64,000 nucleotides of DNA from Collinsella sp. Its GTDB lineage: Bacteria; Actinomycetota; Coriobacteriia; Coriobacteriales; Coriobacteriaceae. The DNA is taken from assembly GCA_019414445.1 (NCBI GenBank), contig DXMA01000016.1:1-64000 (forward strand). Direction: 5' to 3'. Positions 25,343 to 33,564 of the stretch are shown here, one piece after another. Below the pieces are notes generated by a model. That model was not told the origin of the DNA. It searched no databases and saw only the letters and a program-made list of their open reading frames with translations. The position numbers and the translations under genes were made by a program. The stretch's first letter is position 1. Every line of letters begins with the position of its first letter.

Positions 25343-26506
25343 ATGCGTAAGATTAAGACCATCGACGACATCACCAAAGACGGCAAAGTCGAGTTTGGCG
25401 AGGGCTACGAGTTTGTGGGCACCGCCGAGGAGGCCGACGCTATCCTGATGCGCTCCACCGACCTGCACGGCTACGAGCTGCCCGAGGGCATCCGCGCCAT
25501 CGCCCGCTGCGGCGCCGGCGTCAACAACATCCCCGTCGAGGAGTACGCCAGAAAGGGCGTCGTCGTCTTTAACTCCCCCGGTGCCAACAGCAACGCCGTC
25601 AAGGAGCTCGTCCTGGGCATGCTGGTGCTTTCGAGCCGCGGCGTCGTGCAGTCGATGAACTGGGTGCGCAACAACGCCGACGACCCCGAGATCCAGGTCG
25701 ATGCCGAGAAGGCCAAGAAGGCCTTTGTGGGCCGCGAGCTCAAGGGCAAGCGCATCGGCGTCATCGGCCTGGGCAACGTAGGCTCCAAGGTCGCCAACGC
25801 CTGTGTCGACCTGGGCATGGACGTTTACGGCTACGATCCGTTCATTTCCGTCGAGCACGCGTGGGTGCTGAGCCGCGAGGTGCAGCGCGTGGGCACGCTC
25901 GAGGATCTGTGCCGCGGCTGCGACTACCTCACCGTGCACGTGCCCAGCAAGGCCGATACCATCGGCATGATCAGCACCGAGCAGATCGACCTGCTGGCCC
26001 CGGACGCCGTGCTCATCAACTACGCGCGCGAGACCATCATTGACGAGGACGCCGTCGACGCTGCCCTGCGCGAGGGCAAGCTCAGCTGGTTTAGCTGCGA
26101 CTTTGCCACGCCCAAGACCGTCAAGATGCCCAACACGTTTATCACCACGCATTCGGGCGCCGGCACCGGCGAGGCCGAGGCCAACTGCGCCGACATGGCC
26201 ATCAGCGAGCTCAAAGATTACCTGGAAAACGGCAACATCGCGCACAGCGTCAACTACCCCGCCTGCAGCATGGGCAAGGCGCGCGCCGCAAGCCGCATTG
26301 CTTGCCTGCATGCCAACGTGCCCAACATGATCGGCCAGATCACGGCCATTCTCGCCAAGGACAACGCCAACGTGCAGCGCATGACCAACGAGTCCGCTGG
26401 CGAGAACGCCTACACCATGTTCGACACCGATGAGCACCTGGACGGCAGCACGATCGAGGCGCTCAAGCAGATTCCGTCGATGTATCGCGTGCGCGTGATT
26501 AAATAG
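25343..26506 (+). CDS. serA: Phosphoglycerate dehydrogenase
   Basis: NAD-dependent oxidation of 3-phosphoglycerate, the first step of serine synthesis. The 387 residues carry the Rossmann motif GVIGLGNVG from about 138, the Arg/Glu/His catalytic region (NYARETIIDED and THSGAGTGEAE), and a C-terminal ACT domain (about 320-387) that usually binds serine as feedback inhibitor. AAGGAG precedes the ATG. It follows serC and is closed by a strong terminator. Confidence 0.97.
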   Translation: MRKIKTIDDITKDGKVEFGEGYEFVGTAEEADAILMRSTDLHGYELPEGIRAIARCGAGVNNIPVEEYARKGVVVFNSPGANSNAVKELVLGMLVLSSRGVVQSMNWVRNNADDPEIQVDAEKAKKAFVGRELKGKRIGVIGLGNVGSKVANACVDLGMDVYGYDPFISVEHAWVLSREVQRVGTLEDLCRGCDYLTVHVPSKADTIGMISTEQIDLLAPDAVLINYARETIIDEDAVDAALREGKLSWFSCDFATPKTVKMPNTFITTHSGAGTGEAEANCADMAISELKDYLENGNIAHSVNYPACSMGKARAASRIACLHANVPNMIGQITAILAKDNANVQRMTNESAGENAYTMFDTDEHLDGSTIEALKQIPSMYRVRVIK

Positions 26507-26546
26507 CGCCGGTGCCAAGCCTGCCAGACAGACCACGAAGCCCATT

Positions 26547-26582
26547 CGCCCCCCGTTTTCACGAAACGGGGGGCGATTTTGT
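26547..26582 (+). terminator. Intrinsic terminator of serC-serA
   Basis: Perfect stem CGCCCCCCGTTT with its complement (26547-26575), then ATTTTGTT. Confidence 0.92.
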
Positions 26583-26852
26583 TGCTCCGGACGACTTTAA
26601 AATGATACTCAGAACAAGTTTTTTCAGATAATCGATAGTGAGGCTCCAGTCGCTAAGCACACCCGCTTTGATAAACAGCTTTATCAGGGACTTTAGTAGG
26701 TAAAAATCGGTCTCTATGTGCCGAATGTAAGTTGACTGTCCATTTTCCGAAACAACTTATTCTAGGTAGCATTTTTAAGGCCCTTCCAAGGCAAAATATA
26801 AGTATTTTGCGACCAAAACTCTAGTCCGCGCGACCGTTTTCCGCCCGCGCGG
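26583..26852. other. AT-rich intergenic region
   Basis: About 270 bp with clearly lower GC than the surroundings, between the ser terminator and the end of the DUF559 gene. I find no gene or clear repeat. Confidence 0.4.
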
Positions 26853-27902
26853 CTACATTCCCGCCCAATCGATAAAAATCTCCTCACGAAGCCGCCGTTC
26901 GAGCTCCTGCTGCCGCGGCGTCTTGTCTTTCAGCGGCACATCGAGATAGGACATGATGAGCTCCATCACCACGCGGAAGGCATCGAAGTCGGCCAGCTGA
27001 CCATAGGTCATCAGAACGACGGGATATCCCATGGCTTGCAAAGCCGTCGTTCGATCGGAGTCCGAGATCTTGGATTCTATGGATCCGTGTATGGCTTTAC
27101 CTTGGCATTCAACCAGGCACTCTCGGCTGCCGTCCTTATTTGCCAGCAGAATATCGGCATAGCGCCTATCAAGCCCCGAAATCAGGCGGGCACTGCGCGT
27201 CAAGCGAATCTCGACGTTATTGGTAAGGCGCAGCCCTTCGCCGCCGCGCAACCTCGTAAGGCCAAACAGCATCGAAGCCTGGACCTCGAGCGGCGATGCC
27301 GCCACCCCCGTAATGCATTTCGCGGCACGCGTGAACGATTTAGCGCCGCGGAGCCCCGGGATCTTATCGACGTACTCTGTAAGTTCAGAGAGCTCGATCA
27401 AGGGAGGTCGTTTCCACAAGTCCGTTGGATTCCCCGAGACATCCTTTACGTTTTCCCAGCCCGACCGTGCGTCACCCCACCGGCCCCCGTATGCCTGCTC
27501 AAGTGCCGACTTTACCTGAGGTGCAATCTTGCACACGGCAAAGGTGCCGCACATCTCATACATGCACATGATTAGACGCTCGTTTGAGACCGAGGAAGCC
27601 AGGGTCAGCAGGGTAAAGAGTGGGGACGCAACATCGAGGCCAAACTCCGTCTGCCGCACGGAATCAAACGGCCTCTCCCCGTTCCAAACATGCCTGACAA
27701 TGCGATCGCCCTTACGTCCGCAGCTGCCCTGCGCCAACACGTGTAACGGGGTGCCCAGGAAATGCGTGACGAGCGGATGCTCACATAGGTGCTCCCTGCG
27801 CGGATCGTCCGCAGAATCGGGCAGGTCCGGCATTATTGCCAAGACCTGTGGAGGTATCCGGTGATACCGAAAGGCAGATATGTCGCACAGCATGTCGTCC
27901 AT
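26853..27902 (-). CDS. DUF559/AbiEi-like orphan protein, copy 1
   Basis: Unknown function. The 349 residues divide in two. The N-terminal half (1-130) opens with LCDISAFRYHR and contains VASPLFTLLTLASSV followed by MYEMCGTF, which recalls the AbiEi antitoxin-like region of actinobacterial proteins. The C-terminal half resembles DUF559/Vsr-type PD-(D/E)xK nucleases: E206 in SPLE, D250 in YADILL, E265-x-Q267 with H272, then DR (283-284) and MGYPVVLMTYGQL. No toxin gene is next to it. The ATG at 27902 matches the start of the paralogue at 36143; longer frames would overlap the divergent deacylase gene. Confidence 0.7.
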   Translation of the reverse strand: MDDMLCDISAFRYHRIPPQVLAIMPDLPDSADDPRREHLCEHPLVTHFLGTPLHVLAQGSCGRKGDRIVRHVWNGERPFDSVRQTEFGLDVASPLFTLLTLASSVSNERLIMCMYEMCGTFAVCKIAPQVKSALEQAYGGRWGDARSGWENVKDVSGNPTDLWKRPPLIELSELTEYVDKIPGLRGAKSFTRAAKCITGVAASPLEVQASMLFGLTRLRGGEGLRLTNNVEIRLTRSARLISGLDRRYADILLANKDGSRECLVECQGKAIHGSIESKISDSDRTTALQAMGYPVVLMTYGQLADFDAFRVVMELIMSYLDVPLKDKTPRQQELERRLREEIFIDWAGM

Positions 27903-28017
27903 GAAGGGTACGTACCCGCTGCGTCGCTTGTGAACCCGCTCGGACGGCAAACGCGCTGGCTCGGCCTGCGAACGGTAAATACTGCCACGCCCACGTCGCG
28001 GATCTCTCAGGAGGCTT

Positions 28018-28046
28018 ACAATCGGTTTGGAAAGCAAACTGATTGT
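28018..28046. promoter_or_regulatory. Inverted repeat before the M20 deacylase gene
   Basis: ACAATCGGTTTG and CAAACTGATTGT form a 12-bp inverted repeat (one G-T) around GAAAG, ending 10 nt before the ATG at 28057 and touching its GAGG. It could be an operator or an mRNA hairpin that hides the ribosome site. Confidence 0.5.
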
Positions 28047-28056
28047 GAGGTTGCAT

Positions 28057-29277
28057 ATGGTTGATGAGGACTTTGCCTGGCGGCTTACGCAAGGACTCGT
28101 GCGGATCGACAGCTCAGACCCGGGCGCGTATGAGGATGAAATTGAGCGCTTCATTAAGAGGCTCATTGAGCAGCAGCTGGCACAACTTGATAGTTCTGCG
28201 CTCGATGCCGTGCAGATTGAGGAGCTCGAAGTGCTGCCCGGGCGCCGCAACCTTAAAGTCACCGTGCCGGGCCAAAGCGACGAGCCGCGGCTGGTCTATA
28301 TCTGCCACATGGATACCGTCACCTTGGGCGATGGCTGGGACGCAGACATCGCACCGCTTGGGGCGGTTGTGCGCGACGATAAACTCTATGGCCGCGGTGC
28401 CTGCGATATGAAGGGTGGCCTGGCCTGCGCCATTGCCGCACTGGTCCATACGCTCGAGCGCGTGGCGGCGGATGGCGCGCTGCCACGCCGCGGCTTTTCG
28501 CTCATCTGCTCGGTCGACGAGGAAGACTTTATGCGCGGCTCCGAGGCGGCCATCAATGCCGGCTGGGTCGGCTCGCGCGAATGGGTGCTGGACACCGAGC
28601 CCACCGACGGGCAGATCCAGGTGGCGCACAAGGGGCGTACGTGGTTCGAGATTGAAATGGCTGGCGTGACGGCGCATGCAAGCCAGCCTTGGAAGGGCGC
28701 CGACGCCGTCGCCGCCATAGCCGAGGTCGCGTGCTCGCTTCGTCGCACGTTTGCGACGCTACCTTTACATGAGGAGCTGGGGCCATCGACCATCACGTTT
28801 GGACAGATCGAGGGTGGCTACCGTCCCTATGTCGTGCCCGACCACGCTAAGGTCTGGGTCGATATGCGCCTGACCCCGCCGACTGATACGGCCGCCGCGA
28901 CGCGCATGGTAGAGCAGGCCATCGCCGTCGCCGAAGCCGCCGTTCCCGGTTGCCATGGCAGCTACACCGTGACGGGCGACCGCCCCGCCATCGAGCGCGA
29001 CCCGAACTCTCCCCTTCTAGCAGCGCTCAAGCGTGCCGCCGATGACGTGACGGACGCGGACACGACCGTCGGCTTCTTTACCGGCTACACCGACACCGCC
29101 GTCATTGCCGGCAAGACAGGCAACCGCAATTGTATGAGCTACGGCCCCGGCTCGTTGGCGCTCGCACACAAGCCCGACGAGTATGTGCCCCATGCCGATA
29201 TCGTTCGCTGCCAAAACGTGCTCATCGTGCTTGCCGATAACACGCTCTGGGACGCAAGCGGCCAAGTTGGGGCATAA
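28057..29277 (+). CDS. M20 family metallohydrolase (ArgE/DapE-like)
   Basis: Cytoplasmic zinc-dependent deacylase or peptidase of 406 residues. The metal ligands are in ICHMDTVTLGDGWD (near 89-102), YGRGACDMKGG and the catalytic pair CSVDEEDF. The dimerisation domain contains VAHKGRTWFEIEMAGVTAHAS. The C-terminal histidine lies in LAHKPDEYVP. It resembles ArgE, DapE and succinyl-diaminopimelate desuccinylases; no pathway genes nearby decide the substrate. GAGG precedes the ATG at 28057. The next gene starts 40 nt downstream, so the two are likely co-transcribed up to the terminator at 30046. Confidence 0.88.
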   Translation: MVDEDFAWRLTQGLVRIDSSDPGAYEDEIERFIKRLIEQQLAQLDSSALDAVQIEELEVLPGRRNLKVTVPGQSDEPRLVYICHMDTVTLGDGWDADIAPLGAVVRDDKLYGRGACDMKGGLACAIAALVHTLERVAADGALPRRGFSLICSVDEEDFMRGSEAAINAGWVGSREWVLDTEPTDGQIQVAHKGRTWFEIEMAGVTAHASQPWKGADAVAAIAEVACSLRRTFATLPLHEELGPSTITFGQIEGGYRPYVVPDHAKVWVDMRLTPPTDTAAATRMVEQAIAVAEAAVPGCHGSYTVTGDRPAIERDPNSPLLAALKRAADDVTDADTTVGFFTGYTDTAVIAGKTGNRNCMSYGPGSLALAHKPDEYVPHADIVRCQNVLIVLADNTLWDASGQVGA

Positions 29278-29316
29278 TAAGCCGCGAACAAACCGACTCG
29301 CGCGTTAGGACCGCCC

Positions 29317-30000
29317 ATGAAAGCACTTCCGTTTCCCTGCATCCGCCCGGCTCAGGACCGTGTGCTCGAGGCGCTGCCTGCGATGGGCGGTATCCTGAGC
29401 GGCAACGACGCCCTGCGCGGCGCCATTGCTGACGGCCTAATGCTCAAGGACCCGGGTGCGGCGTATTACGTGTACGAATGCTCGGGCGAGCTGGGTCGCA
29501 TGACGGGTGTCGTGGCGATCTGCCCGACGAGTGTACTTGCGGACGGCAAGGGCGATGCCAGCGCCGACGTGGCCGCCGCCGCGCGCGCGATCGCCGAGCT
29601 CAAGGTGCAGCCGCGCCCCGTGTCGCTCGCCTACGAGGCCTCGCCCGTCATGGATATCATCCTGGGCGCCGCCAAAGAGGGCGCGTCGCTCTACGCCGTC
29701 ACCGACCCCGCGGGCATTACGCACCGCGCGTGGGAAGTCAAGCGCGAGGACGCCGTCGGGGCCATCCGCGCTATGCTCGACCAAGCACCGGAGCCGGTAC
29801 TGACCGACGACCCCGCCTACGCCGCCGCTCTGACCGGGGCGTCGCAGCTGCTGGCCGATGAGGCCCGTGCCGCCGGAACGTACACCGGCAAGGAGCCGTT
29901 CAACTTTACCGTTGCCGTGCTCTTCCCCGCCGCGCAGGTCAGCGGCGCCGCGCCGCAAGTTCCGACAGGTCTGCTCACGCACCAGGTCGCGCGGTTCTAG
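29317..30000 (+). CDS. Short DUF1015-like protein
   Basis: The 227 residues open with LPFPCIRPAQDRVLEALPA, like DUF1015 proteins (PFxxIRP). They continue with DPGAAYYVYECSGELGRMTGVVAICP, matching the first half of that family. The usual second half, including the ADGHHR motif, is absent, so the protein is about half the family length. DUF1015 genes commonly neighbour serC and serA, and here the pair lies 3 kb upstream with two genes in between. The protein is likely a reduced relative; the family's biochemical role is unknown to me. AGGAC precedes the ATG. Confidence 0.65.
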   Translation: MKALPFPCIRPAQDRVLEALPAMGGILSGNDALRGAIADGLMLKDPGAAYYVYECSGELGRMTGVVAICPTSVLADGKGDASADVAAAARAIAELKVQPRPVSLAYEASPVMDIILGAAKEGASLYAVTDPAGITHRAWEVKREDAVGAIRAMLDQAPEPVLTDDPAYAAALTGASQLLADEARAAGTYTGKEPFNFTVAVLFPAAQVSGAAPQVPTGLLTHQVARF

Positions 30001-30045
30001 CAAGACCAGACCGCCCAGCACAAAAATCGGCAGCTCAACAAACAG

Positions 30046-30086
30046 GGGGCGGAGATGCAGCAGGCACATGCATCTCCGCCCCTTTT
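30046..30086 (+). terminator. Intrinsic terminator after DUF1015-like gene
   Basis: Perfect 14-bp stem GGGGCGGAGATGCA with its complement, 9-nt loop, then TTTT. It lies in a convergent gap. Confidence 0.9.
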
Positions 30087-30128
30087 GCGTCGAGAAGTAT
30101 GCCGGCGACCCGTGCCGTCGCGCTCGCG

Positions 30129-30764
30129 TTATCCGCGCTGCGGACCCGCGGTAGCCACGAGCGGTTCAAGCCCCAGCTCGCGCGCGTAATCCTCCTGCGT
30201 AAAGACTTCGACCAGCTCAAACGTGTCGGATTCGTCGTCAAACGCAAAGTGTAGCACCGAGCAGTTGCCCGGAACGCGATCGCGTTCATCGGCCGCCGCG
30301 CCCTTGGTATGGTCCATGAACTCCTTGATGGCCGACCCGTGGCTCACCGCGAGCACGCACGAATGGTCCGGGCGTCGCATAAGATCGGTCAGCGTCGTCA
30401 CCATGCGCTCGCGCACCTGCATCTGGCCCTCACCGCCAAACTGGCGATAGAAATCGCGCCACGGGCGCTCGGGCATAAGCATCACGCGCTCGGCCTCAAA
30501 GTCGCCAAAGAACCACTCGCGCAGACCGTCCAGGCGCTCGTACGTCATGCCCGGCCACAGGTTGGCGATGGTCTGTTCGGTGCGGTGCAGCGTAGAGGTG
30601 TAGGCGTGGTCGGGCTCAATGCCGCGCGCACGCAAGAACATGCCGGCACGCGCCGCCTGATCGCAGCCCAGCTGTGTGAGCGGCGAGTCACTCCACCCCT
30701 GAATGATACGCTTAAGGTTGAATATCGTCTGTCCATGACGGACCAGATACAGATCTTTATTCAT
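30129..30764 (-). CDS. Histidine phosphatase family protein, copy 1
   Basis: Phosphoglycerate-mutase-like cytoplasmic phosphatase, 211 residues. The phosphohistidine motif is LVRHGQT (RHG near 9-11), with SDSPLTQLG near 32-40 and the second catalytic histidine in AVSHGSA. Substrate unknown: the family includes cofactor-dependent mutases and sugar or nucleotide phosphatases. AAAGGA precedes the ATG at 30764. It starts 17 nt after the end of a paralogue on the same strand and is likely in the same transcript. Confidence 0.88.
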   Translation of the reverse strand: MNKDLYLVRHGQTIFNLKRIIQGWSDSPLTQLGCDQAARAGMFLRARGIEPDHAYTSTLHRTEQTIANLWPGMTYERLDGLREWFFGDFEAERVMLMPERPWRDFYRQFGGEGQMQVRERMVTTLTDLMRRPDHSCVLAVSHGSAIKEFMDHTKGAAADERDRVPGNCSVLHFAFDDESDTFELVEVFTQEDYARELGLEPLVATAGPQRG

Positions 30765-30781
30765 AGGGGTCCTTTCGTTCG

Positions 30782-31324
30782 TTACCAACCCAAGAGCGAA
30801 AACGCCCCGTCGCAATAGCCAAAATGAAGCACGGCACCGTTGTCGGGCAGCTCTCCCCCGCCAGTCACATACTCAAGAAACTCCTGGCAGGCTGAGCCGT
30901 GGGAAACCGCCAGCACGCAGTCGTGCTGCGGCCTGGCCATGATGCGGGACAGCGCCGCGACCATGCGCGACTGAAGCTGCACTTCCGACTCGCCGCCAAA
31001 GGCCACCGGATAATCGCCCCAGGGCTGCGGCGGCATCTCGCGATTTGATGTGCCCTCCAGCGAGCCAAAATGCCACTCACGCAGGTCATCGACCAGCTCA
31101 ATGGAACGGCCCTCGCCAACGATAAGCTCGGCCGTATGCCGCGCCCGGCCCAACGGCGAGGAATACACATGATCAAAGGCCACGCCACGCGCCGCAAACG
31201 CCGTACGCGCCGTCAGCGCCTGCTCGCGCCCGCGCGCCGTAAGCGGCGAATCGTGCCAGCCCTGCAAAATGCTCTGCACATTGAGCTCAGTCTGCCCATG
31301 CCGCACCAAATACAGATCTGCCAC
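30782..31324 (-). CDS. Histidine phosphatase family protein, copy 2
   Basis: Paralogue of the adjacent gene, 180 residues, with LVRHGQT at 6-12, HDSPLTARG and AVSHGSA. I start at a GTG (31324), because GGGAGG is correctly placed and the protein then begins two residues before the conserved strand, as in copy 1. The frame stays open 49 codons upstream, but that part runs through repeat A7. The tandem arrangement suggests a local duplication followed by divergence. Confidence 0.87.
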   Translation of the reverse strand: MADLYLVRHGQTELNVQSILQGWHDSPLTARGREQALTARTAFAARGVAFDHVYSSPLGRARHTAELIVGEGRSIELVDDLREWHFGSLEGTSNREMPPQPWGDYPVAFGGESEVQLQSRMVAALSRIMARPQHDCVLAVSHGSACQEFLEYVTGGGELPDNGAVLHFGYCDGAFSLLGW

Positions 31325-31339
31325 ACACCCTCCCCTCGT

Positions 31340-31377
31340 ACCACCACAAAGGGGACAGGAGCCTTTGTGGTCATTTT
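31340..31377. repeat. Family A palindrome copy 7, degraded
   Basis: ACCACCACAAAGG is intact, but the right arm keeps only CCTTTGTGGT before diverging. The loop reads GGACAGGAG. It lies between the nitroreductase stop codon and the GTG-start phosphatase. Confidence 0.8.
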
Positions 31378-31407
31378 GCCGCCGGATTGCACCGCAACGA
31401 CGCACAA

Positions 31408-32079
31408 CTACAGCAGCACGTCGGCAAGCGGACGCTTGGGTACGTGGTGCACCCGCGCCTCGTCGCGCCAATAATTGATGGAGCCGTCGGGGTTGGAATC
31501 GATCGCATCGATCACCTGTGTCTCGGCCGGAATGCCAAACGCCATGATCAGCTTGAGCTCATACTTGTCGTTATCGAGCCCCATGGCATCGATCGCGTGG
31601 GGCGTAAAGGCCTTGAACATGCAGGCTGCCACCTCGGGCGTGGCGTTGCGGGCGGCGAGCATCATCGTCTGCGCGGTAATGCCCGTGTCGACATCGGTAA
31701 TGGGAGCGGCGGGCTTGCCCGGAACGGCGCGCTCAGCAAGAATCGCGATGTAGCCGGTCGGGCGCTCGCCCTCATCGGGACCCGGCCAATCCTTGAGCGC
31801 ACCGGCCCATGCAAGCTCGTCAAATACACGCGCGCAGTCCTCTGCACCGCTCACCACGTGAAAGCGCAGACGCTGAGCATTGGCGCCGCAGGGAGCCAGG
31901 TGCGCCAGTTCCGCCAGCTCGAGCAAAAACTCGCGCGGCACGCGCATAGACTCGTCAAAGCGACGGCACGTACGGGCACGACGGACCAGCGCATCAAACG
32001 CTTCCAGACCGAGCTTTTCGCAACCTTGCTTTGCCATCGATTCGACACTCGACGGTGCCTCGGGAACTGCTTCGTTCAT
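31408..32079 (-). CDS. Nitroreductase family protein
   Basis: FMN-dependent oxidoreductase fold, 223 residues. RRARTCRRFDESMRV near the start matches the flavin-binding Arg-x-x-Arg pattern, LAPCGANAQRLRFHVV is the second conserved stretch, and GITAQTMMLAA the central helix. The physiological electron acceptor is unknown. The ATG at 32079 follows a weak GGGGGT; an ATG 14 codons later is an alternative. A 19-bp iron-box-like palindrome ends 29 nt upstream of the start, suggesting DtxR-type repression by iron. Confidence 0.85.
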   Translation of the reverse strand: MNEAVPEAPSSVESMAKQGCEKLGLEAFDALVRRARTCRRFDESMRVPREFLLELAELAHLAPCGANAQRLRFHVVSGAEDCARVFDELAWAGALKDWPGPDEGERPTGYIAILAERAVPGKPAAPITDVDTGITAQTMMLAARNATPEVAACMFKAFTPHAIDAMGLDNDKYELKLIMAFGIPAETQVIDAIDSNPDGSINYWRDEARVHHVPKRPLADVLL

Positions 32080-32107
32080 AGGGACCCCCAATACAAGCCA
32101 ATTGTCC

Positions 32108-32126
32108 TTAGGAAAATCTAACCTAA
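32108..32126 (-). promoter_or_regulatory. Iron-box-like (DtxR/IdeR-type) site
   Basis: Read on the minus strand the site is TTAGGTTAGATTTTCCTAA. It matches 15 of 19 positions of the classical DtxR/IdeR consensus TTAGGTTAGGCTAACCTAA, including both outer five-base arms. It lies 29-47 nt upstream of the nitroreductase start, where a repressor would block transcription. Confidence 0.6.
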
Positions 32127-32314
32127 AACGTAGGCAATAACGAACAGGGCTGCAATGTTCTACACCTGTTGAATAGAAAACCGCGACGTGGGGAACAACG
32201 GAAACAATTCGGGACCTTTGGGTTACGTTTCGCCCTCCCCGACCCATACGCCAGCGCCTTTAAGCGATACTGGTTGTAACGATCAAGGCTTACGCCGCAC
32301 GGAAAGGAGACGTT

Positions 32315-32917
32315 ATGGGTATCTTTAGGAACGATGACCAAAAATCGAGCCAGTTTGGATTTGACGAGAAAAGTATGGCGGGCAAAGCCGTCAAGGCCGT
32401 GCGCTGGATCTACGCCATCACGGGCGTCGTGGCGCTCATTGCTGGCATCGCGCTGCTTTTTGCACCCGCCAAGTCCCTCGTCTTTTTGACGACCGTCCTG
32501 GGTTTTTACTTTGTAATCACCGCTGCCATCAGGCTGTTCACTGCCATTTTTGAGCCGCTGCTGCCCACTGGCTGGCGCGTGACGAGCATCATCTCCAACC
32601 TACTCATTATCCTGGGCGGCGTCATAATCCTGCGCAACCAGGCCTTCTCGACCGCGACACTCACCACGATGGTGGTTATCGTGGCCGGCTTTGGCTGGAT
32701 TGTCGAAGGTGTCATGTCCATTCTGGAGTCCGAGCTTTCGTCCAACCGCGCCCTTGCCATCCTGAGCGGCGCGCTCTCCATCATCGCCGGCATGTTCGTG
32801 TTTATCTATCCGCTGTGGTCGGCCAAGATGCTCGTCATCTTTAGCGGCGCCGCGCTGCTGGTGTTTGGCGTAACGCTGATTGTTCGCGCTATTCAATTTG
32901 GCAAACTGGTGCACTAG
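32315..32917 (+). CDS. HdeD/DUF308 family membrane protein
   Basis: Small integral membrane protein of 200 residues with six hydrophobic segments from about residue 27 onward, typical of HdeD/DUF308 proteins (linked to acid resistance in E. coli). The N-terminal 25 residues are hydrophilic. AAAGGAG precedes the ATG. The stop codon abuts the start of the next gene with no gap, so the two are translationally linked. Confidence 0.85.
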   Translation: MGIFRNDDQKSSQFGFDEKSMAGKAVKAVRWIYAITGVVALIAGIALLFAPAKSLVFLTTVLGFYFVITAAIRLFTAIFEPLLPTGWRVTSIISNLLIILGGVIILRNQAFSTATLTTMVVIVAGFGWIVEGVMSILESELSSNRALAILSGALSIIAGMFVFIYPLWSAKMLVIFSGAALLVFGVTLIVRAIQFGKLVH

Positions 32918-33400
32918 ATGCCGCGAACGCTCTTTATTGATGCCGACGCCTGCCCGGTCACGCGCGAGTCGATTGACTGCGCGCGGCGGGCGGGCGTCGC
33001 CGTTGTTATCGCCGGCAACAGCACGCAAAACCTGGAACGACACATTCGCCGCGACGACCCGCGCGATGCCGAGCACGCGCGACGCGGCTTTTGGGTCACG
33101 ACGCTCGACGTGAGCGTGGGCGCCGACAGCGCCGACTTTGCCATTGTCGAACGCCTGCAGGCGGGCGACGTGGTCGTGACGCAGGACATTGGCTTGGCGA
33201 GCATGGTGCTCGGGCGCGATGCCGCCGCCATCGGTGTGCGCGGGCGCGTCTACGACAAAGCGACCATCGACATGCAGTTGTTTATTCGCCACGAGGAAAA
33301 GAAGGTACGCCGCGCCGGCGGACGCACTCGCGGTCCGGCAGCATTTACCAGCGAAGACCGCGCCCGCTTTAAACGCAACCTCACCGAGTTGCTGCACTAA
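32918..33400 (+). CDS. YaiI/YqxD family protein (DUF188)
   Basis: Conserved protein of 160 residues with a predicted NYN/PIN-like nuclease fold. It opens with FIDADACPVTRE, the acidic family hallmark, followed by DFAIVERLQAGDVVVTQDIGLASM. Activity is unproven. The ATG directly follows the TAG of the upstream HdeD-like gene, and an intrinsic terminator lies immediately after it, giving a two-gene operon. Confidence 0.9.
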   Translation: MPRTLFIDADACPVTRESIDCARRAGVAVVIAGNSTQNLERHIRRDDPRDAEHARRGFWVTTLDVSVGADSADFAIVERLQAGDVVVTQDIGLASMVLGRDAAAIGVRGRVYDKATIDMQLFIRHEEKKVRRAGGRTRGPAAFTSEDRARFKRNLTELLH

Positions 33401-33402
33401 CC

Positions 33403-33446
33403 AAGGTAGATTTTTGAGACATGCCTAAAATCTACCTTTTTGTTTT
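33403..33446 (+). terminator. Intrinsic terminator after yaiI-like gene
   Basis: Perfect 12-bp stem AAGGTAGATTTT with its complement, then TTTTGTTTT. The stem shares GTAGATTTT with the family F ends at 20996. Confidence 0.88.
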
Positions 33447-33564
33447 GAGCGGTGTGAGCGCTCGGAATCCATGGCTCAACAAAAAACGGGCTTCAAAATG
33501 CCATGCGTCGCCGCATTGCGCAGGCGCTGAGCATGGCTATTTGAAGCCCATTTTTTAGGCCTAC

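Noticed and set aside
26853..27902. Annotation as a complete AbiE toxin-antitoxin system
   Set aside because: No AbiEii nucleotidyltransferase is adjacent, and the second half resembles a nuclease instead.
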